A DNA stretch of 64,000 nt from Thiosocius teredinicola (lineage in GTDB: Bacteria; Pseudomonadota; Gammaproteobacteria; Chromatiales; Chromatiaceae). Made by a program: the position numbers and the translations under genes. Within the stretch, counting starts at the first letter, position 1. Every line of letters starts with the position of its first letter. Positions 59,156 through 64,000 of the stretch are shown one piece after another. Under the pieces are notes generated by a model that had not been told where the DNA came from, did no database searches, and saw only the letters and a program-made list of their open reading frames with translations. The DNA lies in assembly GCF_002009425.1 (NCBI RefSeq), contig NZ_CP019936.1, positions 1,287,001 to 1,351,000 on the forward strand. Direction: 5' to 3'.

Positions 59156-60340
59156 TCAGGCGGCGGCGAGGACTTTTTCCGCCGCCGGCAGAGCAACTCC
59201 GTGCTCGACCGGGGCGCCGAGATCGGCCAGCACGCCATCCAGTGCGGCCAGGCAACGCGTGATGTTCTCGATGCGGCTGCTGTAACCCATCAGGCCGATG
59301 CGCCAGACCTTGCCGGCCAGATCGCCGAGACCCGCACCGATCTCAAGGTGGTGCTCCTGCAGCAGGCGCGTGCGCACGGCCGCGTCGTCCACGCCTTCGG
59401 GAATGGCGATGGCATTGAGCTGCGGCAGGCGATGTGCCTCGTCGACGATAAAGCGGATGCCCATCGCATCCAGGCCGGCCTTGAGTGCCTCGTGGTTGCG
59501 GCGGTGACGCGCCCAGGCGTTTTCCAGGCCCTCTTCGTGCAGCATCAGCAGCGATTCGTGCAAGGCGTACATCGCGTTGACCGGTGCGGTGTGGTGGTAG
59601 GCGCGGCGCGCACCCGAGCCCCAGTAACCCATGATCAGGTTCATATCGAGGAACCAGCTCTGCACCTTGTGCGTGCGGTTGCTGATGCGATGTTGTGCGC
59701 GTTCACTGAAGCTGACCGGCGCGATGCCCGGTACGCACGACAGGCACTTCTGGGTGCCTGAGTACAACGCATCGATCTGCCATTCGTCGACCTTCAGCGG
59801 GCTGCCGGCGAGCGAGGTGACCGCGTCGACAATCGTCAGGCAGTCGTGCTTGTGGGCGAGTTCAACCAGGGTCTTGGCATCGGACTCGGCGCCGGTCGAG
59901 GTTTCGGCATGCACGAACGCCACGACCTTGGCGTCGGGGTTCGCGATCAAGGCATCTTCGAGTTTCTGCGGATCGACGGCCGTGCCCCAGGCGTCATGCA
60001 CCATGACCGCTTCGCCGCCACAGCGCTCGACGTTTTCCTTCATGCGCCCACCGAACACGCCGTTCTGGCAGACGATCACCTTGTCGCCCGGTTCGACCAG
60101 ATTGACGAAACAGGCCTCCATCCCCGCCGAACCCGGCGCTGAAATCGGCATGGTCAGGGCGTTCTCGGTCTGCATGGCGTACTGCAGCAGCGCCTTGACC
60201 TCGTCCATCAATTCAACGAACGTCGGATCCAGGTGACCGATGGTCGGCCGGCCCAACGCTTCCAGTATCCGCGGCGGCACGTCTGACGGTCCTGGTCCCA
60301 TAAGCGTGCGAATTGGCGGGTGAAAAGCGTTGAAAGTCAT
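59156..60340 (-). CDS. Class V aminotransferase, alanine/serine-glyoxylate type
   Basis: 394 residues. PLP enzyme with substrate loop GPGPSDVPPRILEALG, SAPGSAGMEA, PLP aspartate in TIVDAVTSLAG and the Schiff-base lysine in SGTQKCLS. C-terminal domain GLGDLAGKVWRIGLMG. Transfers an amino group from Ser or Ala to glyoxylate (or is the related phosphonate-type enzyme). Own promoter at 60378-60407; divergent from msrB. Confidence 0.92.
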   Translation of the reverse strand: MTFNAFHPPIRTLMGPGPSDVPPRILEALGRPTIGHLDPTFVELMDEVKALLQYAMQTENALTMPISAPGSAGMEACFVNLVEPGDKVIVCQNGVFGGRMKENVERCGGEAVMVHDAWGTAVDPQKLEDALIANPDAKVVAFVHAETSTGAESDAKTLVELAHKHDCLTIVDAVTSLAGSPLKVDEWQIDALYSGTQKCLSCVPGIAPVSFSERAQHRISNRTHKVQSWFLDMNLIMGYWGSGARRAYHHTAPVNAMYALHESLLMLHEEGLENAWARHRRNHEALKAGLDAMGIRFIVDEAHRLPQLNAIAIPEGVDDAAVRTRLLQEHHLEIGAGLGDLAGKVWRIGLMGYSSRIENITRCLAALDGVLADLGAPVEHGVALPAAEKVLAAA

Positions 60341-60377
60341 ATCAAAATCCGATGGCGAGTATTGATTCAGGCCCGCG

Positions 60378-60407
60378 AGTATAGTGACGGGTTGAAATCG
60401 CGATCAA
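60378..60407 (-). promoter_or_regulatory. Promoter of the aminotransferase gene
   Basis: Minus strand: -35 TTGATC (plus 60402-60407), 18-bp spacer, -10 TATACT (60378-60383), 38 bp before the start codon. Confidence 0.65.
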
Positions 60408-60459
60408 GCGCAACAAAAAAGGGTTTGACGCGGTCCGACAGGCGAGGATGACGAGAAAA

Positions 60460-60879
60460 ATGGCCGATAAGATCAAAAAAAGCGAGCAGGCATGGCGCGA
60501 AACGCTGACCGACGAGCAGTTTCACGTGTGCCGCGAGAAGGGCACCGAACGGGCGTTCAGCGGTGCCTACTGGGATACCAAAACCGCAGGTGTCTACAAG
60601 TGTTCGGCGTGTGGTGAGCCGTTGTTCAGCTCGCAGACCAAGTTCGATTCGGGCACCGGCTGGCCGAGTTTTTGGAAGCCGATGTCACCGGAGGCGGTCG
60701 AAACCGAGACCGACAGCTCTTACGGTATGACGCGCACCGAGGTGCACTGCCGCCGCTGCGGTTCCCATCTCGGCCATGTATTTCCCGACGGGCCACAGCC
60801 GACCGGGATGCGCTATTGCATCAATTCGCTTTCGTTGGATCTGCAGGCGGACGAAGCGGCCGAAGCCGGCGAGAAGTGA
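60460..60879 (+). CDS. msrB: Peptide-methionine (R)-S-oxide reductase
   Basis: 139 residues from ATG 60460; ATG 60448 in frame is also possible. Zinc CxxC pairs CSAC and [17 protein letters not shown], and catalytic cysteine in RYCINS. Repairs oxidised methionine in the cytoplasm. Convergent with the next gene, 30 bp apart. Confidence 0.95.
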   Translation: MADKIKKSEQAWRETLTDEQFHVCREKGTERAFSGAYWDTKTAGVYKCSACGEPLFSSQTKFDSGTGWPSFWKPMSPEAVETETDSSYGMTRTEVHCRRCGSHLGHVFPDGPQPTGMRYCINSLSLDLQADEAAEAGEK

Positions 60880-60909
60880 GGCGAACCCGAATAGACCGGG
60901 GCGTTGCGC

Positions 60910-61440
60910 TCAGTATTGAAAGTTCACCAGGTCGTCGACCTTTTTCTTTGACCACAGGCCGCCGCCGGGTGCCGGACGCTTGGCGTCGTTCCACAGCTGG
61001 GCTGCCTGCTCGGCGGTAATGCGCTGCAGGCGGAATTCGACGGCTTCGCGCCGCAGGCACTCGAGATAGGGTTGTTCGCCGGCAAGCTGGATGAGCTGCA
61101 GCATACCCATATCCGCCTTGTGCTCTTCGCGCAGCACATCCAGTACATCCTCAGGCGGCATGGCGTCGAGCAACTCGATGGCGATCGCCTGCAGGTCCGG
61201 GCGGTTGTAGCCGACCGGCATCTTCAGTTCCATGTCTTTCAAGCGCTCGCGCACGAGAGGCACGACACTGCGCGTATCGGCACTCGACAGGTGGGGAAAC
61301 TGGTTGTTGAAGCGGTCGATGGCGTCCGCGACGACGTTCGCCGTCTCCAGTTTGTTCCAGACTTCGTGGGCAGGCAGCCACTCGCCGCCGAAACGGATCA
61401 TCGGTTGTTCGAACTGTTCGTTCTCTTTGTCTTCCGACAT
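60910..61440 (-). CDS. Conserved-looking hypothetical protein
   Basis: 176 residues, soluble, mostly helical, acidic N-terminus (MSEDKENEQFEQPM), core with WLPAHEVWNKLETANVV, EELLDAMPPEDVLDVL-like repeats and a basic tail (SKKKVDDLVNFQY). No domain recognised. Located between msrB and the PhoQ-like kinase, no operon partner. Confidence 0.7.
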   Translation of the reverse strand: MSEDKENEQFEQPMIRFGGEWLPAHEVWNKLETANVVADAIDRFNNQFPHLSSADTRSVVPLVRERLKDMELKMPVGYNRPDLQAIAIELLDAMPPEDVLDVLREEHKADMGMLQLIQLAGEQPYLECLRREAVEFRLQRITAEQAAQLWNDAKRPAPGGGLWSKKKVDDLVNFQY

Positions 61441-61539
61441 GACTCTGTTGGCGTTGCTGGTTATCAGTCAGTCGTAGCGGCGGCGGGCCGCGCAACTTGA
61501 GCGAAACGGTTCATAAAAGGGGTGGAATCCGCTTCGTAC

Positions 61540-62865
61540 TCAGGCCGGTATGGCGATCCGGATGCAGGCCCCGCCGAGGTCGGCACGAACGATATTCAGT
61601 TCGCCGCCGTATTGCTTGACGACCTCGTTGACCACCGATAAACCGATGCCTTCGCCCGGGTGCCGCTGGTCGGCGCGCTCGCCACGTTGCAGCAGGCGTT
61701 GGATGTCCTGATCGGCGATGCCGTCGCCATCGTCTTGGATACGGATCCGCACCTGGGCGGAATCCCGTTCCGCCTGGACCTCGACACGTGAGCGGCAGTG
61801 CTTGTAGGCGTTCTCCAGCAGGTTGCCGAACAGTTCGAACATGTCGCCCTCGTCAGCACGCAACCGCAGCCCGTCGTCGATCGACATGCTGCACTTCGGA
61901 TGTTTGTCGCGATAGACCTTGTCGAGGCTGGCGCACAGCCGCTTGACGATCGGCGCCAACTCGATGGGCCGGGTCACGCTGCTCGAACCGGCGACGGCGG
62001 CGCGCTGGCGCTGGTAGGTGACGATTTCATTGATGCGTTGCGTCTGTTCGTGGATCAGCTGGCGAACGCCGGAGTCGGATTCGCTGTCCGCCGCACCGCG
62101 CAGCACGGCCAGCGGCGTCTTCATGCTGTGCGCCAGGTCGGCAAGGCTGTTGCGCACCCGTTCCTGGCGGGTTTGGTTCTGCGTGATCAGCGAGTTCAGG
62201 TTGTCGGCCAGGCCGGTGAGCTCGCGCGGCACCCGGCCTTCGATCTGTGCACTCTCTCCCTGTTCGACACGACGTACGGCGTCGGTCATCTCGCGCAGCG
62301 GGCGCAGCCCCCAGCTCACCAGCAAGAGTTGCGACAGCAGGAGTAACACACCGACACCACCGAGCCACAACCACAGCGTATTGCGAAATCCTTCGAGTTC
62401 ATCGCGGAATGGCGTGATATCGGCCGCCACGGTGATCGAGTAATCAATCGGATTGCCGCGGTCGTCTTCCCACAAGATGCCCTGGTCGATCACGGCGAAT
62501 TCGCCGGAGAAGCGAAAACGCGTCTGCCCCGGGGCCTGTGGCGTCATGGTCGGTGCCTTGCGCCCGAGCAGTGAGCGCGAGCGCCATCGGTAGTTGCCGT
62601 TCTCGCCGGTGATCTTGGCGTACAGCCCCGAGTCGGGTTGGTTGAAATCGGGCGCGGCGAGAATCCCCGGCAGCCGCATGCGGCCCTGATCGTCCTCTTT
62701 GGCCGAGGTCAGCAGGGTGTAGACGTGCGCCTGCAGCCGGTCGCGCGCGGCGCTTTCGGCGCTGCTGCGGAATGCGCGGTCGAGCGCCGCGGCGGCGATG
62801 CCGAGAAACGCCACCAGAATCACCAGGCTGCTGATCAGCAATCGGCGCGCGATCGAGCGCCTCAC
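61540..62865 (-). CDS. PhoQ-like sensor histidine kinase
   Basis: 441 residues, GTG start overlapping the regulator's stop (GTGA). Two membrane helices (~10-30 and ~165-185) around a ~130-residue periplasmic sensor, HAMP (~190-240), HisKA with the phospho-His in LAHSMKTPLAVLRG, then HATPase with N box FGNLLENAYKHC, G1 DDGDGIAD and G2 GEGIGLSVV. The class resembles PhoQ. Pairs with the regulator immediately upstream. Confidence 0.92.
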   Translation of the reverse strand: MRRSIARRLLISSLVILVAFLGIAAAALDRAFRSSAESAARDRLQAHVYTLLTSAKEDDQGRMRLPGILAAPDFNQPDSGLYAKITGENGNYRWRSRSLLGRKAPTMTPQAPGQTRFRFSGEFAVIDQGILWEDDRGNPIDYSITVAADITPFRDELEGFRNTLWLWLGGVGVLLLLSQLLLVSWGLRPLREMTDAVRRVEQGESAQIEGRVPRELTGLADNLNSLITQNQTRQERVRNSLADLAHSMKTPLAVLRGAADSESDSGVRQLIHEQTQRINEIVTYQRQRAAVAGSSSVTRPIELAPIVKRLCASLDKVYRDKHPKCSMSIDDGLRLRADEGDMFELFGNLLENAYKHCRSRVEVQAERDSAQVRIRIQDDGDGIADQDIQRLLQRGERADQRHPGEGIGLSVVNEVVKQYGGELNIVRADLGGACIRIAIPA

Positions 62866-63545
62866 GCGGCCTCACCCTCCTTGACCAGCCGGTAGCCTCG
62901 GCCGCGCAGGGTTTCGATGGGTTTGCGGCTGCCGTCGGGGTCGATCTTCTTGCGGATACGCCCGACCAACACCTCGACCACGTTGCTGTCGCGGTCGAAA
63001 TCTTGATCATAAATGTGTTCGGTAAGCTCGGTCTTGGAGACGACCTTGCCAGCATGCACGATCAGGTATTCGAGAATGCGGTACTCATGACCGGTCAGCG
63101 AGATCTGCTCGCCGTCGCGATACACGGTTTGCTCGGCGGTGTTCACTTCTACGCCGGCCGCACTGAGCAGCGGCGAGCTATGCCCCGCCGCGCGACGCAG
63201 CAGGGCATTGATGCGCGCCAGCAGCTCTTCGGTGTGAAACGGTTTGGTCAGGTAATCGTCGGCGCCGCTTTCCAGCCCCTCGACCTTGTCCTGCCAGGCG
63301 TCGCGCGCGGTCAGGATCAGGATCGGGAAGTCGCGTTGCAGCTTGCGCAGTTCGCGGATCAATTCGATGCCCGACATCCCGGGCAGCCCCAGGTCGATGA
63401 CCGCCAGGTCCATCGGATATTCGCGTCCGAGAAACAGGCCGTTCTCGCCGTCTTCTGCAGCATCGACTGAATAGCCCTTGCTTTCGAGCTGGGTGCGCAG
63501 CTGTTCACGCAAGGTGGGTTCATCTTCGACAACCAGGATACGCAT
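62862..63545 (-). CDS. PhoP-like response regulator
   Basis: 227 residues, OmpR type: receiver (phospho-Asp in AVIDLGLPG, ILTARDAW, Lys in LTKPF) and winged helix (~130-225, LTGHEYRILEYLIVHAGKVV split, RGRGYRLV). First gene of the two-component operon. The terminator at 63622-63639 separates it from the PepSY gene. Confidence 0.95.
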   Translation of the reverse strand: MRILVVEDEPTLREQLRTQLESKGYSVDAAEDGENGLFLGREYPMDLAVIDLGLPGMSGIELIRELRKLQRDFPILILTARDAWQDKVEGLESGADDYLTKPFHTEELLARINALLRRAAGHSSPLLSAAGVEVNTAEQTVYRDGEQISLTGHEYRILEYLIVHAGKVVSKTELTEHIYDQDFDRDSNVVEVLVGRIRKKIDPDGSRKPIETLRGRGYRLVKEGEAA

Positions 63546-63621
63546 GGTCGTGGTTCCTCAAGCCATCGCTGCGCGTTTCAGCAGCGTGTGTCGGATATCT
63601 CGGTGGGATTGCGGGGGCGGC

Positions 63622-63639
63622 AAAAAAGCCGCGAACGGC
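63622..63639 (-). terminator. UUCG-tetraloop terminator after the PepSY gene
   Basis: Minus strand: GCCG-TTCG-CGGC followed by six T (plus-strand hairpin 63628-63639, A-run 63622-63627). Only 7 bp after the PepSY gene stop. Confidence 0.75.
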
Positions 63640-63645
63640 ACCTGC

Positions 63646-63918
63646 TCAACGCTTGCTGCGACGTTCGAATCGACCGGATTCGGCGTCCACGTTGAGACGT
63701 TTCACCCGACCGTCATTGGTCAGGATGCGAATCTTGTGCGACTCGCGCCCGCCGCGGTTCTTGGTTTCCGCCGACAACACTCTGCCGGGGTAGCGATCGC
63801 GTGCCTCTTCAACCGCCTGGTCGAGAGACTTGCGTCGATCGCCGGCCAGACTGGGTGCGCTCAATAGAATGGCGATCAGTGCGATCAACAGCGTTTTTGT
63901 GTAGTACCACCGCTTCAT
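63646..63918 (-). CDS. Small exported PepSY-domain protein
   Basis: 90 residues: signal peptide (cleavage near SLAGD) and one PepSY fold (SLDQAVEEARDRYPGRVLSAE split, SHKIRILTNDGRVKRLNVDAESG). PepSY proteins are often next to PhoPQ-like pairs and may act as periplasmic inhibitors or sensors. Start 18 bp after the partial gene upstream. Confidence 0.85.
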   Translation of the reverse strand: MKRWYYTKTLLIALIAILLSAPSLAGDRRKSLDQAVEEARDRYPGRVLSAETKNRGGRESHKIRILTNDGRVKRLNVDAESGRFERRSKR

Positions 63919-63935
63919 CTTCTGCTTCCACGACC

Positions 63936-64000
63936 TCAGAACACCATCGGGCGCAGGCCGGTTTCAATGCGGATGACCCGACCCGGTTTCTGGTCGGTGT
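63936..64000 (-). CDS. C-terminal end of a gene cut by the window edge
   Basis: The last ~20 residues read TDQKPGRVIRIETGLRPMVF then stop. The strand-rich ending resembles a PepSY domain tail and the gene is in line with the next PepSY gene, but too little is visible to name it. Confidence 0.45.
   Translation of the reverse strand, partial: TDQKPGRVIRIETGLRPMVF

Noticed and set aside
1-64000. CRISPR arrays, tRNA or rRNA genes, insertion sequences, prophage or plasmid genes
   Set aside because: No regular direct repeats, cloverleaf with CCA-end features, transposase, integrase or phage proteins were seen. The ParA-type gene at 48001 lacks ParB and origin features, so it is not taken as plasmid partition.

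Overview
The window looks like a piece of a GC-rich gammaproteobacterial chromosome, probably Chromatiales or a related sulfur-oxidising lineage. This is inferred from gene content (class I RNR with two NrdB genes, NirBD/NasA nitrate assimilation with a DsrC-type protein, complete EF-P/EpmA/EpmB set, FimX, RimK, PhoPQ-like pair), not from a search. Genes are densely packed on both strands. I saw no tRNA, rRNA, insertion sequence, prophage or CRISPR array.

Layout. 1-1174: truncated GAF-PAS-GGDEF protein. 1299-7490: ribonucleotide reductase operon on the minus strand, nrdA, two different nrdB genes and a small zinc-ribbon gene, ending in an intrinsic terminator and starting at a sigma70 promoter overlapped by two NrdR boxes with DnaA-like boxes upstream. 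7714-10998: TlpA-like thioredoxin, AstE/AspA-type deacylase, RimK and an ECF sigma factor, all minus. 11107-14729: HdfR-like LysR regulator, MgtE magnesium channel and a CNNM/CorB-type CBS protein. 15272-27762: one long plus-strand nitrate assimilation locus (nasT, leader, nrtABC, a cytoplasmic nasS-like gene, nirB, nirD, a DsrC-like gene, nasA, mobB). Its leader carries a sigma54 promoter, two hexaloop hairpins of the ANTAR-target type and a terminator, so NtrC-type nitrogen control and NasT antitermination can both be read from the DNA.

27781-40305: housekeeping and signalling genes. These are a LysM-FecR protein paired with a CHASE2-GGDEF-EAL phosphodiesterase, a b-type cytochrome, SirB2, a two-domain polyphosphate:AMP phosphotransferase, an nrtR-nadA operon with two operators on its promoter, an HDOD protein, a ROK sugar kinase and a dynamin-like GTPase. 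40808-50067 is the most unusual region. An RND adaptor and pump, the pump ending in a long lysine/alanine/proline-rich histone-like tail, are followed by two exported low-complexity proteins, an orphan ParA/MinD-type ATPase, a membrane-anchored TPR protein and a membrane-anchored coiled-coil protein. I do not recognise this set as a described system.

50196-64000: FimX-like c-di-GMP receptor with a PilZ-like neighbour, the divergent epmB / efp-epmA locus, an ankyrin lipoprotein, psd, a class V aminotransferase, msrB, a PhoPQ-like two-component pair and PepSY-type genes running off the right end. Three gaps above 300 bases between coding genes (14730-15271, 15875-16298, 40306-40807) and the 7298-7713 control region are described as features.
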